64,000 nucleotides of DNA from Bog-756 sp963828385 (GTDB lineage Bacteria > Actinomycetota > Acidimicrobiia > Acidimicrobiales > RAAP-2), in contig CAWHEF010000002.1 in NCBI GenBank assembly GCA_963828385.1, forward strand, positions 1,302,001 through 1,366,000, given 5' to 3'. The notes beneath the pieces were generated by a model, which saw only the letters and a program-made list of their open reading frames with translations, was not told the origin of the DNA and ran no database searches. Below, piece after piece: positions 1-9,755 of the stretch. Both the position numbers and the translations under genes were made by a program. Every line of letters begins with the position of its first letter. Position 1 is the stretch's first letter.

Positions 1-486
1 CGCTTGCGATCGGCCTCGAGCAGCGCCTCGCCATAGGTGATCACCGCGTCGTTGACCGTGTGCCAGTCACAGGCGAGCTCCTCGGCCACCTCAGAGACCG
101 TCCGGCCGCCGCCGACCTGGCGGTCGCCCACTTGGCGGCCCTGGTGGTGAGCAGGCAGTTCTTGGCCGCGATGCGGTGGTCTTCGAGCACGCAGCTCTTC
201 TTCGGGCAGCTCGGGTTACACAGCGCATCCGGTGCTTCTTCCAGGCCAGCGACATCGGGGTGCCATAGACCGGCAGGTCGACGTAGTGCACGACGGGACG
301 CTCTTTTACCTGCGCCCCGGCCGACGCCGGGCAGGGACGGACTCCGAGGATCTGCTCGATCGCGAGCTCGACGTCGGGCCCCCGGCGCTCGTAGGAGAGG
401 ACCTGGACGTCTTTCAGACCCACCAAGGCCTGGACGATCTCACTAGGGTCGTGAAGGACGAAGGTGCTTCTTGCTTTTTGGCTCAC
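1..486 (-). pseudogene. ISL3-family transposase, 5' part, frameshifted and cut by the window edge
   Basis: The N-terminal part of an ISL3-type DDE transposase reads leftward from 486. The segment VHYVDLPVYGTPMSLAWKK is typical of the zinc-finger region of the family. At about 213-218 the frame breaks: the next frame continues with NPSCPKKSCVLEDHRIAAKN and then a helix-turn-helix-like stretch (GGGRTVSEVAEELACDWHTV). The first zinc-finger pair is also altered, reading CPASAGAQ where CPACGAQ is expected. The copy therefore looks inactive. The catalytic domain lies outside the window, so the rest of the element cannot be judged. Confidence 0.75.
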
Positions 487-538
487 ACCTCAAGCCTGAA
501 GCACCTTCGTCGAGTCTGGGGGACCCTGTCAGGGCGGA

Positions 539-560
539 CCCCGCTGAAATCCGAAGAGCC
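539..560. repeat. Probable terminal inverted repeat of the ISL3-type element
   Basis: Read on the minus strand from 560, the sequence begins GGCTCTTC followed by GGATTTCAGCGGGG. Elements of the ISL3 family commonly begin with GGCTCTTC. It lies about 75 bp upstream of the transposase start, as expected for the transposase-proximal end. The partner repeat lies outside the window. Confidence 0.55.
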
Positions 561-636
561 CCACAAGGTGTCATTAGGCGAAACCAAACGACAGGCCCGC
601 GGGCCACGGTCGTTGTCCCTGGTAATCGGTGGCGTC

Positions 637-1309
637 TTATTGCTGATGCTGTCCCGGGCGGACGATCCCAGTTTCGTAGGCGAGGATTATGGCTTGGACT
701 CGATCGCGAAGGGCGAGCTTCGCCAGGACACGGGTGATGTGGGTCTTTACCGTCGCACCGGAGACGACCAGTGTCTTGGCGATCTCTGTCATTGGTGAGG
801 CCGGCGGCGATGTAGTTGCCGAACATTTCCACTCGCGTGGGGTCAGCTCTTCGATGGTTGAGGGCATGGGTGCGTGACTCGATGCGCCGACGAAGGCTTG
901 GATCAACCGGGTGGTGACGGCGGGGGCGAGGAGGCTGTCGCCATTGGCGACGGTGCGAATACCCTCGACGAGCTGTTCGGGGGGGATGTCTTTGAGCAGA
1001 AATCCGCTGGCGCCGGCCCGCAGTGCTGCGTAGACGTAGTCGTCGAGGTCGAACGTGGTGAGGATCACGACACGTGGAGCGCCGCTGGGTTCGGAGGTGA
1101 TCTGGCGAGTGGCCTCGATCCCGTCGATGATGGGCATGCGAACGTCCATGAGAATCACGTCGGGCCGTACGCCGGCGAGCGAGCTCGATCGCTTCGCGCC
1201 CGTTGCTTGCTTGGCCGGCGATGTGTATGCCGTCGGCGGCATCGATGATCATTTGAAGTCCGGCCCGGACTAGTGGTTGGTCGTCGGCGATTGCCACGGC
1301 GATGCTCAT
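637..1309 (-). pseudogene. NarL/LuxR-type response regulator, broken by frameshifts
   Basis: The receiver domain starts at 1309 (MSIAVAIADDQPLVRAGLQM, with the acidic pair DD). It shifts frame near 1185 and continues with DVILMDVRMPIIDGIEATRQ, which holds the phosphoacceptor Asp, and then the conserved Thr and Lys stretches (VVILTTF, GFLLKDI). The C-terminal HTH is split again around 815-835: LTPRE in one frame, MFGNYIAAGLTND in a second, EIAKTLVVSGATVKTHI back in the first. The domain order is complete, so it once encoded a normal regulator of about 220 residues. The ATG overlaps the stop of the upstream kinase gene as ATGA, indicating an operon. Indel errors in the assembly are the alternative explanation. 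Confidence 0.75.
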
Positions 1310-2488
1310 GAGGCGAATCCACGCAGCGGGAGTTGGGCCTCGATCGAAAATCCGCCGGTGTCCGTGCGAGGAGTATGTCGGGATGACCCCGTGGTAGAGG
1401 GTCATCCTTTCTCGGACCTCGCCCAGCTGTTCGGCTAGATCGTCCACGGCCACGTTGCTCGTGATCTTCAGTGCGACACGAACACACGTGTTCTCCAACG
1501 TGATGCTGGCGCGGCTTGCCCCCTCTTCGGCCGCGATGCGCAGTGCCGTTTCGACCAGGCGGTACGCGACAAGGTCGACACCAACTGGAATGGGGACTCT
1601 GTTACCGTCTGTGTCCAGCGTGCAGGTGAGCCCGTTGGCGTTCATCGCGGCGGCGAGACCGCGTAGCTGACTCAAGCCTGGTGGTGGCATCGGGGTCATG
1701 AAGGTGTCCACCGGGTGGAGGAGCGTCAGGGCGCGGCGAAGATCGGCGAGGGCTTCTCGGCCCAGTTGCTCAATGGCATGGATCGAGTCCCATGCACGGT
1801 CGGCCTCATGAAGAATGAAATGTCGGGTTCCGCCAGCCTGGACCACTATGGCGCTGACGCTCTGGGCGATGATGTCTTGCATCTCGCGTCCGATCCGTGT
1901 CCGCTCCTGCTCGACCGCCGTGGCTTGATGCTCCTCGTGTTGGCGGACCAAGCGGGCAGACAGGTCTCGGAAGGCGCTTGCACGAGCGGCCCGTTCTGCC
2001 ACCATCAGCCCGACACCCCAGGGCACGACGACAGCGGCGGCGAAGCCGGCGATGTCGCCACCGAGGCTGCCGTAGTCATTGGGCTGGGTCACCTGGTCTG
2101 ACACATAGACGCCAAGGATGAGCAGAGCGGCGGCCCCCGCCACCGTAGGCAGTCCTCGACTGAGGCTGCGCGCCGTTCCGGCCCGGTAGGCGAGGGCGAT
2201 CGGCGGCAGCAGCGACCCGGTCATCCCTCCCAGGATGTTTCCGCCCAACGGTGCCTGCACCATCGCCACCGAGGCAGAAGCGAGGAGCGCGGCGAGCGGC
2301 CACCGGCCCCTGCCGGCGATAGGCCCGGCGTACAGGACGACCGCGACGGTGGTCACCAGGCGATGGGTAGGGGTGAGGCCCGGTACCAGCCAGGTCTCGA
2401 GCTCCATCTCCGCAGCCAGCGCCAGTGCAAGCACGACGTCCAGCCATGGTGCGTCGAGCCACCGCAGTTCGTGTTGGCCGATCTTCAT
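1306..2488 (-). pseudogene. Degenerate NarL-type histidine kinase (pseudokinase-like), one frameshift near its end
   Basis: The ATG at 2488 opens MKIGQHELRW, followed by several hydrophobic N-terminal segments and a HisKA_3-like dimerisation helix. The phosphoacceptor motif reads REMQDIIAQSVSAIVVQAGG where the family has E-L-H-D-x-x-A-H, so the catalytic His is Gln. The N-box reads ETALRIAAEEGASRA in place of EALTN-x-x-KHA, losing the Mg-binding Asn, and no DDGxG motif is seen. Near 1365 the frame shifts and the expected ending GGFSIEAQLPLRGFAS appears in another frame, stopping in the ATGA shared with the regulator. It probably acted as a non-catalytic partner of the kinase encoded upstream. 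This role is inference. Confidence 0.7.
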
Positions 2489-3758
2489 GCCAGTTCCTCG
2501 GCGAGGGGAGCGAAGCGTGCACGACGAAGCCGCCTCGGGCACTTGGCCCGGTGTGCAACGATCCATCCAGGATTGCGACCCGCTCGTGCATACCGACGAG
2601 ACCCCGCCCCACCCCGTCGGCGCGAAAGCCGCTAGCCCCTTGCCATCATCGGCTATTTCGAGTTCCAGTGCGTCTGGCGCCCAGGCGACACTCACCTTGG
2701 CACGAGCGGCATCGGCGTGTTTGATCACGTTGGTTAGCGCCTCTTGGACGATCCGATAGGCGCACAGGCCGACACTCGTGAGACCGGTCGGGCCGTTCCC
2801 TCGACTTCAAGGTCGACTCGCAAATCGGTGCCAGTGGTGTGCGCGACCAAAGGCGCCAGATCGTCGATTCCCGGCAGTGGTCCCGTCTCGGCCGGGTGGG
2901 ACGTGTCCCTCAGCACGGTGAGGAGACGGCGCAATTCGATCAGGGCGTCGTGGCCGGCTTGTTGCACGACCTGGAAAGCCACCCCGGCTCGATAGGGGTC
3001 GGAACGGACCAACATCCGGGCGCCACCGGCTTGGAGCACGGTCACAGACAGGCAATGACCGATGACGTCGTGGAGTTCCCCGGCGATCCGAGTGCGCTCC
3101 TCGCGTGTCGCGGTGATCACGGCGTGGTGGTCCTCGGCGTCGAGACGCTCGGAGAGCTCACGGTAGCGGTGTACCTCCTGCGAACGCTGGCGCAGGAACC
3201 GACCCGCTGCCCAGGGCCCGAGGCCGAGCACGACGAGTTCGAAGAAGAGATCTGACCCGACGTGGGGGATGAGCAGGATCTGCGGCAACAGCGCGGCCAA
3301 TCCCAAGGCCAACGCGAGGCGCGATCGACGTCGTTCGAGGAAGGCGCCCGCACCGTAGAAGCACATGACGGCTGCTGGAATGGCGGCGGCGGCGTGTTGA
3401 GCGACTGCGCCCCCAAGTGGAGCCTCCGCCGAGACGGCCGCCATGCCGACAACGAGGCAAGCGAGGGGCCAGCGGCGGCGCATCCCCACCGCCGTCGACA
3501 GCGCCAGCCCGGCGACCGTGGCCGCCCATCGATCGGAGACCGACGGGCTCCGCCAGACCTGGAGAACGATCGATGCCGCGAACACGACCGCGGCCAGATG
3601 GTCGACCCGGGCCCGACTCAGAGTGCGGACGAAGGCCGCCGGCGATCGGACCGGGTTGGTGACGATGACCCGAATGTTACTGGCCGACGCCTCTTGGTGG
3701 CGGCTGGCGATGATCGAGTCAGGCGCGGCACCGGTCAGGGTTCCTCGGGATGCTCACC
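2485..3758 (-). pseudogene. NarL-type sensor histidine kinase, frameshifted
   Basis: This is the catalytically complete kinase of the pair. It has N-terminal membrane segments (about 3585-3200), then the HisKA_3 motif ELHDVIGHCLSVTVLQAGG with the phosphoacceptor His. After a frameshift near 2760 comes the N-box YRIVQEALTNVIKHADAARA and the ATP-binding motif EIADDGKG. A second shift near 2630 leads into ADGVGRGLVGMHERVAILDG. The stop overlaps the ATG of the degenerate kinase as ATGA. The start is unsettled: a GTG at 3585 opens the intact part, but the frame is open upstream and a GTG near 3758 overlapping the previous stop is the likely original start. It signals to the adjacent NarL-type regulator; its stimulus is unknown. 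Confidence 0.7.
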
Positions 3759-4415
3759 GTGCGACACTGGTCGCTCCAGCCGAGTCGGTCAGGTTCGCTG
3801 CGCTTGGTCGGCGTGCTCGCAAGTACAACGTGATGCTCACGATGAGGGTCCAGAGTCCTCCGGAATACTGCTCCGAGGTTCTTCGCAGGAGCGAGCGAGG
3901 CGATCCCGAGCACGAGCGCGAGCCACCCGATCCAGATCGGTAGCCGGCGGCCTTGGATGATGGCCAGCGTGGAGCAGATCAGCAGCGTGGCTGCCCCGCC
4001 GGCGATCAGGGCGACCGTGGCGTCCTGCTGGATGAGACCGAGGACCTGAGCCGCAGACGGGCTCAACTTGGTCGGCACGTCGGCGAGCGCCAGCGCAGTT
4101 CCGGCCCCGACGGCTCCGCCCGCGGCGAAGAGGATCGCGCCCGCTCGAAAGCGACCAGTCCGAGTCGCTCGGCGCCCTCCTCCTGGGAGAGGTGCTCTCG
4201 CAGGTAGCCGTAAAAGTACACCGCGAGACGATCACAAGACCGGTCAAGTACGCGGATGCCTGCACGGCACTCCGATGCTTGGCGAAGTAGGAGATGAATT
4301 GCGCCCCGCTGGCGCCACTACCGGGCTCATTGCCCAGAAGGATCTGGCTCACGAGAAGGAGGACAACCATCACCACACCACTAAGTGGCGCCAAGCGGTT
4401 CCAACGGGTGTTCAT
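3754..4415 (-). pseudogene. Small multi-pass membrane protein (DUF4386-like), frameshifted
   Basis: The ATG at 4415 follows an AGGTGAGG ribosome-binding site. It opens MNTRWNRLAPLSGVVMVVLL and a first membrane segment, then SAVQASAYLTGLVIV. The frame shifts near 4220 and again near 3860. Further hydrophobic segments are IAGGAATLLICSTLAIIQGR, IWIGWLALVLGIASLAPA and GGLWTLIVSITLYLRARR, ending at the TGA at 3754-3756. About 220 residues and 4-5 membrane spans result if the frames are joined. It lies immediately upstream of the kinase pair and was probably its first cistron. The family assignment rests on general appearance only, and the function is unknown. Confidence 0.5.
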
Positions 4416-5157
4416 GGTTACCTCACCTTGCGATTTTCTGGACGGTGAACATGCAACTCTGATCGTGTCGAAAACCGCCGGTTTTGTCGTCAAGCCAGAG
4501 TCCGCTTTCGCCTCAGCCCGGGGGGCAAATTTTCGTAGCCTCGCCTCAGAGCCAGGGATGACCCGCACTCCGAGCCCGGTATGAGCGAGAGCACGTGTAC
4601 ACCAACCTCGAAGCCTGACTGACTACCATCCCTCGACGACTTCGATCGGGCGGTTGCCGAGGCACCGACTTACGATCCGCGGCGTCGAACACACGGCCAA
4701 CAAGGAGTGGCCGGCCCGTGTCGGCGCCGAGCCTCTTCTCCCGAGTCAACCGGCCATGATCAGCGATCGCCCGCACCACGGCGAACAACCGCGTTTGGCG
4801 GCGGCAGAAGCATCGGCAAGGCATCTACCTGGGCGAATGGTTTCGCCTTATGACACCTCAAGACCACCAACCAGCCCGATACCTCGTCCGCCCAGCTGGT
4901 GGAGGACGTGGCCCGGAAGGATGGTCCCCAGCGCCTATCGCCTACAAGGCAAAGGCGGACGCGTCCGCTATTCTTGGCGTCGGTGGAGGCGGACATGCTT
5001 TCGATTGACCGAACGTGATCGGGTCGATGCATTGAGGCTGGGGGCCTCCTCCAGCTCAGCTCAGTCCTGCGGATCCCGATCGCTCGCCACCTTGGCGCTC
5101 GTTATCGTCTCGCCGGGCATCCCCCCTTTCCGTGGAGGCATCGCGTAAGGAGATGCG
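4416..5157. other. 742-bp stretch without a recognisable gene
   Basis: Open frames on both strands here (for example 4654-5148 plus and 4760-5032 minus) show no known domain and have Arg/Ser/Pro-rich composition typical of out-of-frame high-GC sequence. It separates the leftward kinase operon from the rightward IS3-type element. Its right part presumably contains the left end of that element, but no inverted repeat was found. Decayed remnants beyond recognition are possible. Confidence 0.5.
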
Positions 5158-5454
5158 ATGCCAGAGAAGCGAAGGAAGTACGACCGGGAGTTCCGTGACG
5201 GCGCGGTCCGCGTCGTCCGGGAGACGGGAAAGCCGATCCGCCAGGTGGCCGACGACCTCGGGATCAACAACGGGACGCTCGCCAACTGGGTGGTGAAGGA
5301 CAAGATCGCCACGCGGCGAAAGCGTCGACCCGACGACGACGTCGATCCCGAGCGTGTCAGGGAGCTCGAGCGAGAGAACGCCGAGCTCACGATGGAGCGT
5401 GATGTCCTCAAGCGATCCGTGGTCCTCTGGGTGAAGGAGGCGACGAACCGATGA
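5158..5454 (+). CDS. IS3-family transposase OrfA (helix-turn-helix subunit)
   Basis: This intact 98-residue OrfA begins at an ATG preceded by AAGGAG. The N-terminal half is a helix-turn-helix of the transposase_8 type (KYDREFRDGAVRVVRETGK, then IRQVADDLGINNGTLANWV). The C-terminal half is a leucine-zipper-like helix (RVRELERENAELTMERDVLK) that normally oligomerises with OrfB. The stop overlaps the start of OrfB at 5451, the usual arrangement for programmed -1 frameshifting in IS3 elements. OrfB downstream is broken, so the element is probably not autonomous. Confidence 0.85.
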   Translation: MPEKRRKYDREFRDGAVRVVRETGKPIRQVADDLGINNGTLANWVVKDKIATRRKRRPDDDVDPERVRELERENAELTMERDVLKRSVVLWVKEATNR

Positions 5455-6358
5455 GCGTGGCGTCGTTCATCGCCTCCCAGAGGGCCGGCTACGGTGTCCC
5501 CCACGTCATCTCGCTGTCGGGCCCTCGGGGTGTCCGAGTCCTGGTTCTACAAGTGGCGCGACCGTCCACCGACTCGAGCGCCAGGTGCGAAGAGCCGAAC
5601 TCGACCAAAGGTCGCAGAGATCTTCGAGCGACTCGGGTGGCACCCGCGCACCTACGGCTCGCCGCGCGATCTACGCCGAGCTCATAGACGCCGGCTGGGA
5701 GGTGTCGGAGAAGACCGTCGCTGGACTCGATGGCCCGCCAGGGGCTGGTCGCTCGGCCGAAGAGGCGCTTCAGGTCCCTCACCCGTCCCGACAAGGCCGC
5801 AGATCCCGTCCCTGACCTGGTGAAACGGGACTTCAGCGCCGACAAGAAGACGAGAAGTGGTGCGGCGACCTGACCGAGATCCCGACCGACGAGGGAAAGC
5901 TCTACCTGGCGATCGTCTTGGACCTGGCAGCTCGTCGCATACCCGGCTTCTCGATCGGCGAGCACCACGACGCAGAGCTCGCCTCCGGCGCGCTCAAGAT
6001 GGCCGCAGCGGTCCGAGGCGGCGACGTGGACGGCGTCATATTCCACTCCGACAAGGGATCGGAGTACACCGCCTGGCTCTTCGAGCGAGGCCTGTGACCG
6101 ACTCGGGGTCACCCAGTCAATGGGCCGCGTCGGGTCTTGTTTCGATAACGCCGTGAGCGAAAGCTGGAACTCGACACTCGAGTTCGAATGCTGTCGCGTC
6201 GGCGCTTTGCTACCAAGGCCGAGGCTCGCCGGGCGGTCGCCCGATTCATCGACTGCTACAACACGACTCGGCGTCACAGCCGATGCGAGATGCTTTCGCC
6301 GATCGACTACGAGCAGATTCTCGCTGAACGTGCGATCGCAGACGAGAAGGCCGCGTGA
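5451..6358 (+). pseudogene. IS3-family transposase OrfB (DDE integrase), several frameshifts
   Basis: The protein can be followed through at least three frames. It starts MSVASFIASQRAGYGVPH, then CRALGVSESWFYKWRDRPP (HTH_21-like), then the rve core CGDLTEIPTDEGKLYLAIVL with the first catalytic Asp. Next come VIFHSDKGSEYT with the second Asp and SCFDNAVSESWNSTLEFE with the Glu. It ends with PIDYEQILAERAIADEKAA and a TGA at 6356-6358. All three DDE residues survive, but the reading frame is broken near 5510, 5690, 5850 and 6095. The terminal repeats of the element were not identified. Confidence 0.8.
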
Positions 6359-6637
6359 ACTGCCCACAGGATCGCTTCAGAGGCCCGCTGGCACCTCCGC
6401 TGGTAACAGGGTGCGGGACAATGTCATGCTCAACCGACTATCGGAAAGCCTCCACGGTTTCGGGGGAAGCCCACGCTGCCCCCGACCGGCAATCGGGGCA
6501 GTTTGGCGATGCGATCGAAACCTGTCATGCCGAGGTGTCTGCGTCCCGGATACGGCGGAACCAGGGATATCAACACGTAACCGAGGCAAGCACAGAACTG
6601 CTAGGTTCGAAAATGCCTCTAGGGACGGGAGGATGTT

Positions 6638-7089
6638 ATGCGTCGCTTGGCCCTGGTTCTTGCAATCGCCTCTCTTGGGGGTGGGCTCACACTTGGAGCG
6701 GTGTCCAATGTTGCGGCCGCAAATGTTCATCCGGCCAAGACCACCTGCACCGTCTTCAACGGGTACAACCGCCAGCACAACGGACAAGTAGTTTGTGCCT
6801 ACGGAAGCGGGACCGTCACCAACAGCGGTCTCACCATTCAATGGGCCAATGGTCAGACATCGACATTGTCCCCACCTGGGTCCTCAACCCAGATCAGTGA
6901 CCGACGGCGCCCGCGCTCGCCTTCGCCACACTTTCTGCGGCGTTTAGATTTACGGGTGGCACCGTGGTCTCCGGACCGCTCGCGGGGTCCCACGTCAGGG
7001 GCAGGCTCTGCGAATACATAGTGAACCCATCACGGGGGGTCCCACCGGGGTCGGAGTACTTCCAGAATGAAGGGCTCTTCCACCTTTGA
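6638..7089 (+). pseudogene. Small secreted Cys-containing protein, frameshifted in its C-terminal half
   Basis: The ATG at 6638 follows GGGAGGA at a good distance. Residues 1-28 form a clear signal peptide (MRRLALVLAIASLGGG, hydrophobic core, AAA at the cleavage site). The mature part starts NVHPAKTTCTVFNGYNRQHN and QVVCAYGSGTVTNSGLTIQW. After about 6870 the coherent protein moves to other frames: TDGARARLRHTFCG, then FRFTGGTVVSGPLAGSHVRG, then RLCEYIVNPSRG, ending at a TGA at 7087-7089. Joined, it would be about 150 residues with four cysteines and a beta-rich look. No family is recognised. Neighbours are IS remnants and give no hint of function. Confidence 0.55.
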
Positions 7090-7638
7090 GCTAGGACTCA
7101 CAAGCCCTTAGCCACCGGCAGGGAGTGGGAGACGGCGCCAGGGATCAGAGGCGTCGTGTTGGTAGCGGGCTTCGCACTGTCTGGGGAGATGTGGTGGCCA
7201 AATAATCGGCAACGTCGCCGGGGGAGGGCGAGATCTCAGCGACGGGCAGCTGTGCGGCTCAGACCGCCGGCCCAGGGTCGTTTCGGGGGAAGATGGTGTC
7301 TGGCTACGTTGGCACCGTGCAGATCTTTCGATTCGATCCAGAGGTGTCCGTCCCGCCGACCCCCTTGACTCGGAGTCTCGTGTCGGAAGACTGACCGGTG
7401 AAGATACGCGGGCCGGATTCAGGTATTGCATCTGGCACCGGGTGGCGTAATCGACCGACGCCGATCCGAATGTCGACAGCTCGTTGCCCTGGTGTCCGGC
7501 TCTGGTTGGGTCAGCGGCAGGAAGGAGCGCACCGTCGGATGCGATCTGGGCAGGCGGCGGTCTGGGAACCCGGCGAGGAGGCTGAGGCTTGGGAGCGACG
7601 GAGGCCTCACGGCAGTCTGCGTCGAGGGCACATTCAAG
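7090..7638. other. 549-bp stretch without a recognisable gene
   Basis: No open frame here carries a recognisable domain, signal peptide or plausible start with ribosome-binding site. The overlapping frames are Arg/Pro/Ser-rich on both strands. It separates two broken genes and may itself be decayed coding sequence. Confidence 0.5.
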
Positions 7639-8212
7639 ATGGAGGCATTCGCTGTCACCAGGGACATCGTGGTAGTGGAGTACGACCCGCAGTGGCCAGA
7701 GTGGTTCGAACGAGCACGTGCTATGTCTGGCCTGCCGTCGAGAACATTGCGTTACGCATCGACCATGTCGGATCGACGTCGGTACCAGGACTGGCGGCCA
7801 AGCCCGTCATCGACATGGACATCGTGGTGGCCGACGAATCCCAAGTCCGCTGATCATCGACATCCTCGCGCCGCTCGGTTACGAATGGGAAGGCGACGGA
7901 GGAGTGGCGGGTAGACAAGCATTCGACACGTCCCCAACACCCTGAACTTCCGGCCCATCACCTTTACTTGGTCGTTGAGAACAACAAGGCGCACCTCGAC
8001 CATGTGCTCCTCCCCGACGCGCTCCGAGCCGATCCCGAAGAACGGCACAGATACTCCGAACTGAAGCGAGCCAACATGGACCTCGCCCAAGGGGACATCG
8101 ACGTCTACACGGCAGCCAAAGCTCATTGCGTGGCTGACATCCTCGCCCGAGCACGTGCAGATCGGGGTCTCGAACCTGCCAGCTACTGGTCCCGGACATG
8201 CTGGAGTGACAG
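7639..8212 (+). pseudogene. GrpB/UPF0157-family protein, several frameshifts
   Basis: Pieces in successive frames match the GrpB family (nucleotidyltransferase-like fold, function poorly known). They are VVVEYDPQWPEWFERARA, then IALRIDHVGSTSVPGLAAKP, then VIDMDIVVADESQVR. After shifts near 7715, 7850 and 7900 follow ILAPLGYEWEGDGG, NFRPITFTW, and finally LDHVLLPDALRADPEERHRY with LKRANMDLAQGDIDVYTAAK. The conserved DHVGSTSVPGLAAKPVIDMD signature is complete. The probable stop is near 8210 in a third frame. About 190 residues if repaired. Confidence 0.75.
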
Positions 8213-8239
8213 AGCTGTAAGCCCATTGGGATGCTCCGT

Positions 8240-8352
8240 CTGTTGGTGAGGACGAACGCATATGTACTTAGCCAGATAGCGCCGTCGGGGTGGGAGGTGC
8301 ACCCCGTTAGTCTCGAAGAGCTCGCCCTGGCCTACCTGCGTGAGCCCGGACC
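8240..8352 (+). pseudogene. C-terminal fragment of an ABC transporter ATP-binding protein
   Basis: The stretch GWEVHPVSLEELALAYLREP resembles the extreme C-terminus of DrrA-type exporter ATPases, where a short helix ends the protein just before the permease gene. No Walker A, signature or Walker B motif lies upstream, so only the tail of the ATPase gene remains. The permease remnant directly downstream supports the reading. Alone, this short match is weak evidence. Confidence 0.45.
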
Positions 8353-8400
8353 GCAGCGTTGCCGGGGCCGGCCGGAATGCAGAGCCGTCAACGGTAACGG

Positions 8401-9180
8401 AGTGACGACGCTCACCCTTGCCGCTCCTCTAGGGAAAACGCGAACCGACGGCCGCTGCCGTGGCGGTGTATGGCCTGGGTCACCTGGCGACAGCCGAATT
8501 GCGCTGGGCGGCGTGGCTGTCTTCCTGGGCGCTTCCTGGCGTGCGGCCTGGCTGTGGATCGCCGGCCTCCAGCTGCACCACGCCTGCGCAGGCGCCATCG
8601 CCTGCCACCCGGCGGGCTCGGCCTGTCTGCAGTGAGCTACGTTCAACTTCGATGCCACCGGCGGCATGCTGAAAGGTGGCTTCGTCCTGCAGCCCGAGTA
8701 CGCAGGGGAGACCAGCACGCTGAAGGCGGGGCGGCGAAGTGGAAAACGGCCACCGCGCAGACCCCGAGCTATCACCAGCTAAAAATGGCGATGACCGTCC
8801 AGAGCGCCACCCGCTCTCGAGAGCCCTAAAGGGCGCCTCCAGCCGGCGTAGCGACCAGCCGTACCTCGCCTCCGGCAGACTCTATGACCCGGCGTCCCCG
8901 CTCCATCGCTGGCTGTTCGACCTGCGCGGGGTCGTGTTCGCCGCTTGGACGTTGGCTGCCTTCGCGATCGGCGCTCTCGCCGGCATGCTCATCCGCCGGG
9001 TCGTCCCCTGCGATCGTCGCTACCCTCGCCGGCTACACCGTTCTCGCCGTCGTTGTCGGGGACGTCCTGCGCGCCGACTACCAGCCGGCCAGCCACTTCT
9101 GGCGAGTCCAGTGGATTGAGGGCGGCGGGCTGCTCGCGTTGTCGCTACTGCTCATCGCAGCGACCGTCTGGCTCGTCGTT
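8401..9180 (+). pseudogene. ABC exporter permease remnant with internal deletion and frameshifts
   Basis: A GTG at about 8401 opens MTTLTLAAPLG. The actinobacterial permease start MAWVTWRQ follows in another frame, then RIALGGVAVFLGA and LWIAGLQLHHACAGAIACHP. After a disordered middle, the C-terminal membrane part appears in further frames: HRWLFDLRGVVFAAWTLAAF, AIGALAGMLIRRVV, VATLAGYTVLAVVVGDVLR, YQPASHFWRVQWIEGGGLLA and LSLLLIAATVWLVV. Intact members are clearly longer between the VLR and YQPAS segments, so an internal deletion is likely as well as frameshifts. It would have formed an exporter with the ATPase whose tail lies upstream. Confidence 0.65.
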
Positions 9181-9213
9181 GCCGCCGGCCCGAAGGACAG
9201 CGGCGGACATGCC

Positions 9214-9594
9214 TTGCGTCGATCGTCCCTGACCTTGGTCTCCCTACTCCTTGTCATGGCTGCTTCGGTGTCGTTAGCCAGCTGTTCATCGCCCACAGGC
9301 CCCCCAGGTCCGACGGGGACTCTCATCGGTACGCTCCAGGTCGTAGTCCCCCCGGAAAGGCCCGCGAGCCCTCAGCGGACAGATCACCCTCCATGGGTCG
9401 AGCGGTCAACATCGGCCACCATTGCTGTCGGTGCGAACGGTCGATTCTCGGTATCCGTAGCCGTGGGTCCATGCAACGTCTGAGCGCGGAGTCCGCAGTA
9501 CGAAGCAGGCACCGCAAACTGCAAGGCCTCTGGACCAGTCATCATGACCAAAGGCGTCATGAGCCGCGTCGAGGTTGACTGCCAGGAGATGTAG
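9214..9594 (+). pseudogene. Small lipoprotein, one C-terminal frameshift
   Basis: A lipoprotein signal is visible: basic n-region RRSS, hydrophobic core LTLVSLLLVMAAS, lipobox VSLASC. The mature part starts SSPTGPPGPTGTLIGTLQVV and contains TSATIAVGANGRFSVSVAVG. The frame then ends early near 9483, but another frame continues GTANCKASGPVIMTKGVMSR and VEVDCQEM to a TAG at 9592-9594, restoring a coherent ending. A further irregularity lies near 9350. The start is probably the TTG at 9214 or the ATG at 9256. The protein looks like a single small beta domain anchored outside the membrane; function unknown. Confidence 0.55.
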
Positions 9595-9755
9595 TGGTCA
9601 GCGATCGAGGATTGAAGATCGGCCCCACCACCACGACGGGCGACCGGACACAGGGATGCCAAAGGGATCGGCGCCGCGGGTGGGTTCAGATCGCCTATGC
9701 TCCTAGCCATTACAGCGAAGACACAACCGTGTAGATCAGTGTAATATCACGGGGC

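Noticed and set aside
443..2728. One 761-residue minus-strand open frame
   Set aside because: It is a chance fusion of pieces of two kinases and a regulator through frameshifts; motifs show separate genes with ATGA junctions.
4654..5148. Plus-strand open frame before the IS3-type element
   Set aside because: No domain, no ribosome-binding site and biased composition; treated as non-coding.
6359..6420. Right end of the first IS3-type element ending in a GGTGCGGGACA-type sequence
   Set aside because: No matching inverted copy was found near 5080-5150, so the terminus could not be supported.
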